Shown piece by piece: positions 1-7,864 of a DNA stretch of 64,000 bases. Position 1 is the stretch's first letter; each line of letters begins with the position of its first letter. This stretch comes from Thiopseudomonas acetoxidans. GTDB lineage: Bacteria > Pseudomonadota > Gammaproteobacteria > Pseudomonadales > Pseudomonadaceae. The notes under the pieces were generated by a model. That model worked only from the letters and a program-made list of their open reading frames with translations, ran no database searches and was not told the DNA's origin. The DNA is taken from contig NZ_JAUCDY010000007.1 of assembly GCF_030362935.1 (NCBI RefSeq), positions 71,680 through 135,679 on the forward strand. The letters are read 5' to 3'. The translations under genes were made by a program, and so were the position numbers.

Positions 1-1587
1 CTCCATGATTTTATCAATACGGGTGAAATCCACCCCAGCACTAATCAACTTGGCAAAGCCACCAAAGTAAGGGAACAGCACACGGTTAACCAAGAAGCCT
101 GGGCAGTCGTTGACCACAATAGGGTTCTTACCCATTTTCTGTGCGTAAGCCACAGTGGTGGCCACTGCCTCGTCAGAACTGTGCTCACCACGTATCACTT
201 CCACTAGTGGCATCATGTGTACTGGGTTGAAGAAGTGCATACCGACAAAGTTTTGCGGACGCTTTAGGGCTTTAGCCAGATGGTTAATGGAAATGGTTGA
301 GGTGTTGGACGCTAAGATAGTACTTTCCCCGACCTGTTCTTCCACTTCAGCTAAAACGGCTTGCTTGACCTTGGGGTTTTCTACTACGGCTTCGACGACA
401 ATATCTACAGTGCCAAAGTCACCGTAAGAAGTCGTTGGGCGAATAGCATTTAGCACCTTAGCCATCTCAAGGGGCTCAATGCGTTTGCGCTCTAAGCGTT
501 TTACTAACAGCTTAGCTGCTTCATCTAGACCAAGCTGAATGCCCTCTTCACGAATATCCTTCATTAAAATAGGTGTGCCTTTGAGCGCCGACTGGTAGGC
601 AATACCGCCACCCATGATGCCTGCACCTAACACTGCTGCCATATTCACTGGTTTAGCAGCTTTCTCGTAGCCTTTGGCTTTACGCTTGAGTGCTTGGTCA
701 TTTAAAAACAATCCAATCAAGCTACTGGCTACAGTAGTCTTGGCTAGTTTAACAAAGCCAGCCGCTTCGATTGCCAAGGCTTTATCGCGGCCATGGTTAG
801 CGGCTTTTTGCATGGTTTTAATTGCATCGACCGGTGCCGGATAGTGCGGGCCTGCTTTACCTGCCACATAACCTTTGGCACTTTCAAAGCACATCATCTG
901 CTCAATTGGGTTGAGCTTGAGTTTTTCCAGTTTCGGCTGACGTTTGGCTTCATAATCCAGTTCGCCTGATATCGCACGCTTGGCTAAATCAAGCGCTGCA
1001 TCCAACAGTTTATCCGCTGGCACCACCACATCGACTGCACCTACTTTCAGGGCTTCATCAGGACGCGCTTCTTTACCGGCAGCAATCCACTCAATGGCGT
1101 TATCAGCACCTATCAAGCGTGGTAAACGCACTGTGCCGCCAAAACCCGGGTAAATACCTAACTTCACTTCGGGTAAGCCAACCTTGGCTTTTTCCGACAT
1201 TACTCGGTAATCGGCCGCCATGCACAGCTCAAAACCACCACCCAAAGCGATACCATTAATAGCAACCACTGTAGGAACAGCCAAATCTTCAAAATCATTA
1301 AAAATCTGATTGATTTCTAAATTGGCGGCAATGAGCTCATCTTCTGGAAGCTGGAAGTTTTCGACAAATTCGGTGATATCTGCACCGACAATAAAGGTGT
1401 CTTTACCACTAGTGACGACTACCGCCTTGATGTTTGTATCTGCACGCACAGCGTCTACGGCAGCACGAAACTCGGTCAATGTAAGTCGATTAAATTTGTT
1501 TACGGATTCACCCTCTAGGTCGAACTTAAATTCGACAATGCCATCTTCTAGGGTATTCACCGTGATGGCTACGCCTGCGTAAATCAT
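1..1587 (-). CDS. fadB: Fatty-acid oxidation complex alpha subunit FadB (partial, C-terminus outside window)
   Basis: Multifunctional beta-oxidation enzyme with enoyl-CoA hydratase/isomerase and 3-hydroxyacyl-CoA dehydrogenase activities, acting in the cytosol with the thiolase FadA. The 529 codons present begin MIYAGVAITVNTLEDG, close to Pseudomonas FadB. They include the crotonase segment with ALGGGFELC-type oxyanion-hole residues, then the NAD-binding segment with a GAGIMGGG-type dinucleotide fold, and run into the dehydrogenase C-terminal domain. The frame is open to base 1, so roughly the last quarter of the usual 715 residues is missing, together with any downstream fadA. The start at 1587 matches the family N-terminus. 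A PsrA-like box lies upstream at 1670-1683. Identity is confident. Confidence 0.95.
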   Translation of the reverse strand, partial: MIYAGVAITVNTLEDGIVEFKFDLEGESVNKFNRLTLTEFRAAVDAVRADTNIKAVVVTSGKDTFIVGADITEFVENFQLPEDELIAANLEINQIFNDFEDLAVPTVVAINGIALGGGFELCMAADYRVMSEKAKVGLPEVKLGIYPGFGGTVRLPRLIGADNAIEWIAAGKEARPDEALKVGAVDVVVPADKLLDAALDLAKRAISGELDYEAKRQPKLEKLKLNPIEQMMCFESAKGYVAGKAGPHYPAPVDAIKTMQKAANHGRDKALAIEAAGFVKLAKTTVASSLIGLFLNDQALKRKAKGYEKAAKPVNMAAVLGAGIMGGGIAYQSALKGTPILMKDIREEGIQLGLDEAAKLLVKRLERKRIEPLEMAKVLNAIRPTTSYGDFGTVDIVVEAVVENPKVKQAVLAEVEEQVGESTILASNTSTISINHLAKALKRPQNFVGMHFFNPVHMMPLVEVIRGEHSSDEAVATTVAYAQKMGKNPIVVNDCPGFLVNRVLFPYFGGFAKLISAGVDFTRIDKIME

Positions 1588-1904
1588 CAACTGTTCTCCA
1601 CTATTATTATGAAAACTGACTGCCCTACAGCATGTAATCCAGCCAATTTATTTTAACCAACAAGCATTTCATACGCTCGTTTGATTTATAACTACACATT
1701 CTCGGAATTTTCGGTCTTTGTCAATTACTCATACGTGTTTTTATACTATCGATAGTCAAAGCCAAAACCAGTCTGTTGATTTTCAAGCATTTTAATGAGG
1801 CTTTATTTTCGCTCACAAAAAAATAAACAGATCCGCCAAGCATGCTTTACATCGGGCTGCGCAAAGACTATAAACAGGTAAAGAAGATCAACGGAGATTC
1901 CAGT
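1588..1904. other. Divergent intergenic region fadB / uspA
   Basis: About 317 bp between divergent genes, AT-rich, with no convincing ORF of its own. It holds a PsrA-like inverted repeat at 1670-1683 and a perfect 12-bp palindrome (ACTATCGATAGT) at 1745-1756. Promoters for both genes must lie here, but no single -35/-10 pair stands out to me. Confidence 0.6.
1670..1683. promoter_or_regulatory. Candidate PsrA operator upstream of fadB
   Basis: The sequence CATACGCTCGTTTG fits the PsrA pattern CAAAC-N4-GTTTG with one mismatch. A closely related site lies upstream of psrA at 33937-33950. In P. aeruginosa PsrA represses the fadBA5 operon, so this location makes sense. The match is by eye and the site is inferred. 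Confidence 0.45.
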
Positions 1905-2345
1905 ATGGCTTACCAGCATATTTTGGTCGCTACAGACATGAGCGAAGATTGTCACTGCGTATTACGCAAAGCAATAGAACTGCAATCAAGTTTTAACAGC
2001 AAAATATCACTCATTCATGTGATTGAGCCTCTGTCCATGGCCTTTGGTGGCGATGTGCCGATGGATTTGAGTTTGCTACAAGAGCAGCAAAATGAACAAG
2101 CGCAAACAAGGCTTGGGGAATTGCAGAGTCAGTATTCGCAACTGGACACTGAGCACTGCTTTGTACGTCATGGGCAAGCACGACAGGAAATTCACCAGTT
2201 AGCAGAAGAAGAAAACTGCGATCTGATTGTGGTTGGCAGTCACGGACGACACGGATTAGCACTGCTGTTTGGTTCAACCACCAGCGATCTGTTATCCCGT
2301 GCGCCTTGCGATATTCTCGCAGTCAGTATTAGGCAAGAAAGTTAG
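1905..2345 (+). CDS. Universal stress protein, UspA family
   Basis: A 146-residue cytosolic UspA-domain protein. It opens with MAYQHILVATDMSED, the usual first strand and loop, and ends with the nucleotide-binding pattern VVGSHGRHGLALLFGSTT (G-x2-G-x9-G-S/T), so it belongs to the ATP-binding type. Length matches single-domain Usp proteins. The start at 1905 is preferred over an in-frame ATG at 1842 because GGAGA lies 7-8 bases upstream and the family N-terminus begins here. It is transcribed alone, divergent from fadB and convergent with the TrpD2-like gene. The stress signal it answers to cannot be read from the sequence. Confidence 0.9.
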   Translation: MAYQHILVATDMSEDCHCVLRKAIELQSSFNSKISLIHVIEPLSMAFGGDVPMDLSLLQEQQNEQAQTRLGELQSQYSQLDTEHCFVRHGQARQEIHQLAEEENCDLIVVGSHGRHGLALLFGSTTSDLLSRAPCDILAVSIRQES

Positions 2346-2347
2346 AG

Positions 2348-3307
2348 CTACCTTGCTTGCCAAATCTTTTGTGCCTGCGCAAAAGCTTCATCACGCTTTT
2401 GCCCTAAGCCACGCAGGCCCAAAGCGATGGTGGCGATAATGGCTTGCTCCCCATAGATGTCATTGTCTTGTCCTTGCCAAAGCGCTAACAAACGCTGCGG
2501 CTCTAAGGTTGGCGCTTTGACTTGGCGTGCAATCTGCGCAGGCCACTCTTCATCCCATGCCTGCCCATCAGTTGCACCCATTAGGGTGCCAGTTGCGTCG
2601 GGGCGTACTTCAATCTCTCCCCCATCACCTTTAATCACTAAAGAACGCTGCCCCAACAAGACGTTGGCTTGCTGTTGGATTGGCTGGTAGTTCGGATGAA
2701 AAATACCTTGTAAAACACAGTGCGCTTGCAAGGGATTAAGCAAGCGGGCCAATGAGTGTACTGGTGAGCGCAAACCTAGGGTGTTACGCAGCTCAATACA
2801 GCGTTGCAAGCGCGGCATCCACTGCCCCAACCCCATATAAGCCACATTCTGTTTATCCAGCGCCTGACTGACCTCGTACCAACTATTGCAATGGGGAATG
2901 CCCAAGGTTTCCAGCAAGTCTTCGGTATACAGCCGACCATCGGTATGCTGCCCGCCGCCATGAATAAAAACCCGTACACCTGATTGTGCTAGAGCTTTAA
3001 TCGCTAATAAATACCAAGGCAGTTGACGCTTTTTACCAGCATAGCTGGGCCAGTCCAAATCCACTTGAATTTTGGGTGCTTGCACGCGTTTCTGCACCGC
3101 TTGGGCAAAACCAGCCAACTCTTCGGCGGTTTCTTCTTTAAAGCGCAGCAGCATTAGAAAAGCGCCCAGCTGAGTGTCTTCTATCTTGCCATCCAGCAGC
3201 ATCCCCATAGCGGTATAAGCTTCTGCTCGAGTTAAGCCTCGAGATCCTTTTTGGCCCTTGCCTAAAATTCGAATGTAGGTCGCAAATGGATGTTCATGCT
3301 GAGTCAT
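2348..3307 (-). CDS. ybiB: TrpD2/YbiB-like glycosyltransferase-fold protein
   Basis: A 319-residue protein of the anthranilate phosphoribosyltransferase superfamily, in the YbiB (TrpD2) branch rather than true TrpD. The N-terminal helical domain contains GLTRAEAYTAMGMLLDG and LGAFLMLLRFKEET, followed by the nucleoside-phosphorylase-like alpha/beta domain with FIHGGGQHTDGRLYTED. E. coli YbiB binds nucleic acid and lacks TrpD activity, so a tryptophan role should not be assumed. No other trp gene is nearby. It lies downstream of the tus genes on the same strand, separated by a mobile repeat (3381-3520), so it may no longer be co-transcribed with them. Confidence 0.8.
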   Translation of the reverse strand: MTQHEHPFATYIRILGKGQKGSRGLTRAEAYTAMGMLLDGKIEDTQLGAFLMLLRFKEETAEELAGFAQAVQKRVQAPKIQVDLDWPSYAGKKRQLPWYLLAIKALAQSGVRVFIHGGGQHTDGRLYTEDLLETLGIPHCNSWYEVSQALDKQNVAYMGLGQWMPRLQRCIELRNTLGLRSPVHSLARLLNPLQAHCVLQGIFHPNYQPIQQQANVLLGQRSLVIKGDGGEIEVRPDATGTLMGATDGQAWDEEWPAQIARQVKAPTLEPQRLLALWQGQDNDIYGEQAIIATIALGLRGLGQKRDEAFAQAQKIWQAR

Positions 3308-3380
3308 TAATTTTCCTTATTATTTAAGCGCAGCGCACCAGCGCACCGCTCTAGAATTCTCTTATTGAGTAGTTGCTTAA

Positions 3381-3520
3381 GAAGCCTCTGAATAACTACC
3401 TGCGTAGCTACCACTGCGTTAAAAACGTACTCAAAATGCTCATTTACTCGGTGTAAACTGCGCTTTTTCGCACGTTTTTGCCTTGTGTTAGCGTCCTCGG
3501 TAACGTTATTCAGAGGTTGC
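3381..3520 (+). mobile_element. Miniature inverted-repeat element, short form, copy 1
   Basis: A 140-bp non-coding element. It starts GAAGCCTCTGAATAAC and ends GTTATTCAGAGGTTGC, giving imperfect terminal inverted repeats of about 16 bp. The 4-bp direct repeat TTAA flanks it at 3377-3380 and 3521-3524. It differs from copy 2 (12563-12702) at one base near the right end. There is no ORF. It sits between tusE and the trpD2-like gene. Confidence 0.85.
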
Positions 3521-3527
3521 TTAAAAA

Positions 3528-3866
3528 CTAAAAACAGTTGGCTGGCTTAGGTAAACCCGCCAAACGGGCAGCCAATTTAGCTGGTGTGCCCTTAAATAGG
3601 CTGTTTAGGTGCAGGCTATTGCCCACCTCTTTACCAAGACGCTGCGCTAGATATTTAACGAGTGCGCGATTAGGCGGTGATAAATCAAATTCTTGGTAAA
3701 AGTCGCGCAACGCATAGAGAACTAGCCAGTGCTCGGCTTGCAGCTCGATACCCTCCTGCTCCGCCAAAGCTTGTGCGACCTGCTCATCCCAATCAGCCAG
3801 CCTAACTAAACAAAGGTCTTCATCTAACTCAATGAGTCTTCCGGCTACTTGTAACGACTTTACCAT
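3528..3866 (-). CDS. tusE: Sulfur carrier TusE (DsrC family)
   Basis: Last carrier in the Tus persulfide relay that hands sulfur to MnmA for 2-thiolation of tRNA U34; small cytosolic protein of 112 residues. The DsrC fold is recognisable from WDEQVAQALAEQEGIEL, then HWLVLYALRDFYQEF. The essential cysteine is the penultimate residue (PKPANCF). The second, upstream cysteine found in dissimilatory DsrC is absent, which supports a tRNA-thiolation TusE. The start at 3866 (MVKSLQVAG) is chosen because it fits the family. It overlaps the tusB stop by 7 bp, indicating translational coupling. Gene order is tusD-tusC-tusB-tusE. Confidence 0.9.
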   Translation of the reverse strand: MVKSLQVAGRLIELDEDLCLVRLADWDEQVAQALAEQEGIELQAEHWLVLYALRDFYQEFDLSPPNRALVKYLAQRLGKEVGNSLHLNSLFKGTPAKLAARLAGLPKPANCF

Positions 3867-4117
3867 GCCACCACCTTGGTATAGCTGGCACACAGGGCGA
3901 CAAACTCTGGGTAATCCACACTCTTTGCCTGATTAAAAGACTCAAGCCCACGCGCTTGGACATCCTCGGCTAGCGCATACAGCCTAGGTGTTAAACCCAA
4001 GGGCTGACGCAACGCATAAACAGCATCGCCGCACAGCAGCAAGGCATCCGTATCCGCGATAAGCGCCTGACACGTCTGCACGTCAGCTAAATAATTAACA
4101 ATATGTAAACTAGCCAT
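3860..4117 (-). CDS. tusB: Sulfurtransferase complex subunit TusB (DsrH family)
   Basis: An 85-residue cytosolic subunit of the TusBCD hexamer, which takes persulfide from TusA and passes it to TusE. It begins MASLHIVNYLADVQTC and has the DsrH core ALLLCGDAVYALRQP, a strand followed by the conserved GDAVY turn. The tusC stop and this ATG overlap as TAATG, and its 3' end overlaps tusE. Length is slightly below the usual 95 residues of the family, but no frameshift is seen. Confidence 0.88.
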   Translation of the reverse strand: MASLHIVNYLADVQTCQALIADTDALLLCGDAVYALRQPLGLTPRLYALAEDVQARGLESFNQAKSVDYPEFVALCASYTKVVAW

Positions 4118-4476
4118 TAGATGCTGAGTACCTGTTGATGTTGCCTAATAAGTTGTGCGATTTGCACTGCATCCACCACTGACACCTCCAGCACCAAGTC
4201 GGCTTCAGTTAAGCCGCGCTGCTCAAGACTGTGTTGCGCCACATAAAGTTTTTCCACGCCAAACAGTGGTAAAGCTCCCAGCTGGGCTTGTAAATTTTTT
4301 TGTTCAAGTTGTTGCGGTTGCTGCTCACCCACCAACTGCCAAACCCCTTCATCGAGCCACAGCATGCTCATCGGCAGTTCAAAAGCACCGCCCGACAAGG
4401 CAATATCCAAGGCTTCCCGCGCTACCAAACCTGACCAAGGGCTGCTGCGGCTAATCAATAAGACTGGAACGCTCAT
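4117..4476 (-). CDS. tusC: Sulfurtransferase complex subunit TusC (DsrF family)
   Basis: A 119-residue DsrE/F-fold subunit of the TusBCD sulfur relay. It begins MSVPVLLISRSSPWSGLVAREALDIA, and shows the characteristic second half with LPLFGVEKLYVAQHSLEQRGL. Only 2 bp separate it from the tusD stop, and it overlaps tusB by one base at TAATG, consistent with one tightly coupled operon. The assignment rests on fold motifs and on its position between tusD and tusB. Confidence 0.88.
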   Translation of the reverse strand: MSVPVLLISRSSPWSGLVAREALDIALSGGAFELPMSMLWLDEGVWQLVGEQQPQQLEQKNLQAQLGALPLFGVEKLYVAQHSLEQRGLTEADLVLEVSVVDAVQIAQLIRQHQQVLSI

Positions 4477-4478
4477 GC

Positions 4479-4868
4479 CTACCCCCTGAAGTGCACCATG
4501 CGTTCGGTCTGCTGAATAGCCTCATGCAACTGACCTAAACCTGAAAGCGTATAACCTTGCGCTAAATTACTCGCCTGTAATTGATAGCGTTTCGCCTCAC
4601 CTTCATCCACTACGCCGCGACGCAAAGCGGCAGCGATGCACACCACAGCGTCAAGTTGGTGTTGCTGAATAAAGGTTTGCCATTGCTGGGCAATATTGGG
4701 CTCATCTTGCGGATACACCAACAGCTTGGACGCTATGTGCACGGCTTCTTGATAGAAAAACACACGCTCAAGGCTGTGCCCAGACCCAAGCAGCGCTTGA
4801 GCAAAGCGCAGTGCTCGCCGCGTGGCCGGCGACTGCGGTGCTGAGGAGATAAGTAAAACAAATTTCAT
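4479..4868 (-). CDS. tusD: Sulfurtransferase complex subunit TusD (DsrE family)
   Basis: The 129-residue catalytic subunit of TusBCD, which carries the persulfide on a cysteine. The active-site region VVCIAAALRRGVVDE contains that Cys and the conserved AALRRGV run. The start at 4868 (MKFVLLISSAP) is chosen because TusD proteins begin with this strand; the extra 15 residues from the upstream start at 4913 do not look like protein sequence. First gene of the tusDCBE operon. In P. aeruginosa the same set is preceded by a Bax-inhibitor-like gene, here replaced by an MFS transporter. Confidence 0.9.
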   Translation of the reverse strand: MKFVLLISSAPQSPATRRALRFAQALLGSGHSLERVFFYQEAVHIASKLLVYPQDEPNIAQQWQTFIQQHQLDAVVCIAAALRRGVVDEGEAKRYQLQASNLAQGYTLSGLGQLHEAIQQTERMVHFRG

Positions 4869-4968
4869 GATATTTTTAGGCGGAAAATAGAGATACAATA
4901 CTAGCAGCAGCACTCACAAATGCCAAAACATTCCCGCCAAGCTAGATGCTTGATGGCTTGCACCGAGT

Positions 4969-6153
4969 TTAATCGGCCACCACTTTGCGCTCTTTCTCCC
5001 GCGAACGACTGTCTTGCAGATGCATAATCACCCAAGCGACCACAAGAACAAAGGGAATTGACGCCAAATTAAGGCCCAGCCAGCCTAGCGCGTGTATTCC
5101 CTGTCCGGCAAACAGGCTGCCAACCGCTGCAGCCGTAAAAACTAAAAACTCATTAATCCCCTGCACCTTGCCCTGCTCGGACGGCTTATAGGTGTCGGTC
5201 AACAGGTGCGTGCCGCCAATAAAAGTAAAGTTCCAGCCCACACCCAGTAACAGCAGTCCCGCCAAATAGTGCGCAAAGCTCTGCCCCAGCATATGAATTA
5301 CAATACAGATAAGCAGCAGCACACAGCCCCATAAAATAACGGTGCGTGAACTAAAACGGCGGATCAAGTGCCCAGTAAAAAACGAAGGGACAAACATACC
5401 CAACACATGCCACTGAATCACCGTGGTGATATCCGGAAAAGGAAAGCCATCATGCTGCATCGCCAAAGGCGTGGCGGTCATAAGTAGCACCATGATGCCG
5501 TATCCAATCGCACCTGCCGCAATGGCGGCAATCAAGATCGGCTGCTGAAACAAGGTGCGGTAACTGCGCGGGACTTGTGTGTGATCGCGAGCTTTCGCCG
5601 GCGGTAAAGGCAAGAGCGCAATTAATACCAACGCCAACGCATACAGACCGGCTAAGCCATAAAACGAGCCAACAAAAGGACTGCCGGAATACCAGTGTTG
5701 TGCCCAGTCGGCTATGTTAGGCCCCAAGATAGCCGCCAGTACGCCACCAGCCATCACCATACTGATAGCGCGAGAACGGTGATTAGGAGCGCAGTCCAAG
5801 GCAGCAAAACGGTATTGCTGACTGGTGCCAATCGCCACCCCAATCAACATAGTGCCCACGGCAAACAACCAAATATCACTGGCATGCAAGCCCTGCAATG
5901 CCACCCATGCCCCAAACAAGCCGATGCTATTACCCAACAAAAAACCTACTTTACGCCCCAAGTGTTGCATGATATGTGCGGCAGGCAAGGTGGCGGCAAT
6001 CACACCCAAGAACTGAAACGCCATCGGCAAGGTAATCTGCGCCGGATGGGTCGCCAGCTCTTTACCTATCAAGGCAGACACGGCGACCAATAAGATATTT
6101 CCTGTGCCTAGCAACGCCTGCGCGATGGCTAAACCCCATACTGTAATAGGCAC
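4969..6153 (-). CDS. MFS transporter
   Basis: A 394-residue integral inner-membrane protein with about 12 hydrophobic segments and the size of a major facilitator. The loop after segment 2 contains HIMQHLGRKVGFLLG, a version of the MFS A-motif (G-x3-D-x2-GRK-x2), and the half-repeat has HLIRRFSSRTVILWG in the equivalent place. The start is GTG at 6153, supported by a strong GGAGG six bases upstream. The substrate cannot be told from the sequence. It stands between tusD and the efflux operon with its own ribosome site and may be transcribed separately. Confidence 0.85.
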   Translation of the reverse strand: MPITVWGLAIAQALLGTGNILLVAVSALIGKELATHPAQITLPMAFQFLGVIAATLPAAHIMQHLGRKVGFLLGNSIGLFGAWVALQGLHASDIWLFAVGTMLIGVAIGTSQQYRFAALDCAPNHRSRAISMVMAGGVLAAILGPNIADWAQHWYSGSPFVGSFYGLAGLYALALVLIALLPLPPAKARDHTQVPRSYRTLFQQPILIAAIAAGAIGYGIMVLLMTATPLAMQHDGFPFPDITTVIQWHVLGMFVPSFFTGHLIRRFSSRTVILWGCVLLLICIVIHMLGQSFAHYLAGLLLLGVGWNFTFIGGTHLLTDTYKPSEQGKVQGINEFLVFTAAAVGSLFAGQGIHALGWLGLNLASIPFVLVVAWVIMHLQDSRSREKERKVVAD

Positions 6154-6255
6154 AATTGCCCTCCAAATTTAATCTGGATGAACTCTATACTTTTCAAATG
6201 ATTCGTGTTGAGGTTTGGCTGGTGCCTGTGTGGGCACAAGTGCCCACCAATGACT

Positions 6256-7647
6256 CTACTGCAGGTACTGATTGGCCTGTACCAAATGCTGCTCATCCAG
6301 CGCGCCAACCAAAGCCGCCAACTGCAGCTGATGCACAATTAAGGCCACCTTGGCGTTGAGTAAATCAATTTGCACGCGGGTGAGCTGGTTGTCAGCATCC
6401 AAGGCTTCAAGGGTGGTTTTATCACCCAGTTTCTGCCCTAGGCGGGTGGACTCGGCACGTAACTGGCTTGCCTGCAGTGCCTGTTGCAAGGCATCAACCT
6501 GCTGTGCACTGACCTGCACCGCATGCCAAGCAGCGCGGGTTTGCTGCTGCACCTGCTGACGTACGTTTTGCGCTTGCGCCAACTGCTGCTCGTGGTTGTA
6601 AAACGCTTCTTTACGCTTGGCGCTGCGATAACCACCGGTGAAAATCGGCACGTTAACCTGCAGGCCAACCATCCAGTCATCGGCCTTGTTCAAGGCTGAG
6701 CCATAACGGCCGCTACCATCGAGCTTTTCATGGCTTAAACGGCCCACCAAATCCAGTGTTGGGCTTTGCCAGCTGGAATAGCTAGCAATCTCTTCTTGCG
6801 CAATGTACACGCCTTTATCCTGCATCAACACCGCTGGATTAAGCTGTACCGCATCCGCTAGCCAGTCACTTAAAGACGCCAATTCTGGGTGCTGCACCGG
6901 TGCGGCCAGTGGCAAACTCAATAACTTGCCTGGCGTCATACCGGTTAAATCGGTAAAGGCCGCTTCCGCCAAATGCTGCTGCATACGTGCTGCAAGCAAT
7001 TGCGCCTCCAATGTACGAGCCTGTGCGCTGGCTTCGTAGCTGTCCGTCACTGGACGATCCCCCACCTCAAAGCGCGCTTGAGTTTCTTGCTGCGCAGTGC
7101 TGGCCTGAGTGTATTGCTGCTCGAGCAACTCGGTGGTTTGCCGGGCGACTAAGACATCAAAATAACGCTCAACCACCTTTATAATCAGCTGCTGCTGTGC
7201 ATGCTGCCATTGTAAATCCGACAGCTCACTGGCCAAACGCAGCTGACGGCTTTGCGCGAGGCGCTCACGACTTAGCAAGGGTTGTTTTAAACCGATTTCA
7301 TAGGCGCGCAAGTCGCCCCCAGTGATGGAGTTGTTAAACTCCACCTGATTATGCGTACCCATGCCCGGCGCTGAAAAGTTAGCGCCTTGGCTGGTACTCT
7401 TATGACCACCGCGCCCCGCTGTACCGCTGGCACCTATGGTTGGCAGCCATAAACTACGCGCCTGCTGTGTTTGCGTTCGTCCTGCCTCTGCAGCCGCCTG
7501 ATCGGCGCGGTACTGCGGATCTTGCTGCACGGCGAGCTGCCATGTGCTTAACAAATCCAACGGCTTTGCACTGGCGGTGCCCTGCCATGCAGCTGCACAG
7601 AGGGCAAACGCCAAGCCGATTAAGCGTAGTTTTTTAGCTGCCATCAT
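6256..7647 (-). CDS. TolC-family outer-membrane efflux protein
   Basis: A 463-residue outer-membrane channel for the RND pump encoded upstream in the same operon. A Sec signal peptide is visible (hydrophobic LIGLAFALCAAAW, then an A-x-A site before KPLDLL). Two repeated alpha-helical hairpin halves follow, rich in Gln and Ala, with the typical LSRERLAQSRQLRLASE and PIFTGGYRSAKRKEAFY segments, the latter matching the OEP-repeat motif. The ATG at 7647 has AAGG five bases upstream and is preferred over an in-frame GTG at 7653. Last gene of the adaptor-pump-DUF2892-channel operon. Confidence 0.9.
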   Translation of the reverse strand: MMAAKKLRLIGLAFALCAAAWQGTASAKPLDLLSTWQLAVQQDPQYRADQAAAEAGRTQTQQARSLWLPTIGASGTAGRGGHKSTSQGANFSAPGMGTHNQVEFNNSITGGDLRAYEIGLKQPLLSRERLAQSRQLRLASELSDLQWQHAQQQLIIKVVERYFDVLVARQTTELLEQQYTQASTAQQETQARFEVGDRPVTDSYEASAQARTLEAQLLAARMQQHLAEAAFTDLTGMTPGKLLSLPLAAPVQHPELASLSDWLADAVQLNPAVLMQDKGVYIAQEEIASYSSWQSPTLDLVGRLSHEKLDGSGRYGSALNKADDWMVGLQVNVPIFTGGYRSAKRKEAFYNHEQQLAQAQNVRQQVQQQTRAAWHAVQVSAQQVDALQQALQASQLRAESTRLGQKLGDKTTLEALDADNQLTRVQIDLLNAKVALIVHQLQLAALVGALDEQHLVQANQYLQ

Positions 7648-7654
7648 TTGCACC

Positions 7655-7864
7655 TTAACAACCCGGTTTTACACCTACTTTACGTAGAATGGTTTCCAGC
7701 AAGCACCACTTAGTCAGTCCGCTCTGGAAAATATTGGCGCCCACAAAAAGTGTGAAGGCTAAGAACCACTCATTCACAAAAATTGGGCTGGAAGGCACAC
7801 CCAGCGCCAAAGTGAGCATGATAAAAACACCTGCAATCACACGTACAAGTTGCCATGAAGTCAT
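7655..7864 (-). CDS. DUF2892 (YgaP-like) inner-membrane protein
   Basis: A 69-residue protein with two transmembrane segments: one around VRVIAGVFIMLTLALG, and a second around WFLAFTLFVGANIFQSG. It ends with the family pattern GLTKWCLLETILRKVGVKPGC, with Cys in CLLE. The domain is the membrane half of YgaP, a rhodanese-linked protein involved in sulfur and nitrosothiol chemistry, but here the rhodanese part is absent. The ATG overlaps the RND stop (ATGA) and the TolC gene follows after a few bases, so it belongs to the efflux operon. Its function in that operon is unknown. Confidence 0.85.
   Translation of the reverse strand: MTSWQLVRVIAGVFIMLTLALGVPSSPIFVNEWFLAFTLFVGANIFQSGLTKWCLLETILRKVGVKPGC

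Noticed and set aside
1741..1800. Possible ANR/FNR box upstream of the universal stress gene
   Set aside because: TTGATTTTCAAGC has only one good half-site; the TTGAT-N4-ATCAA pattern is not met.
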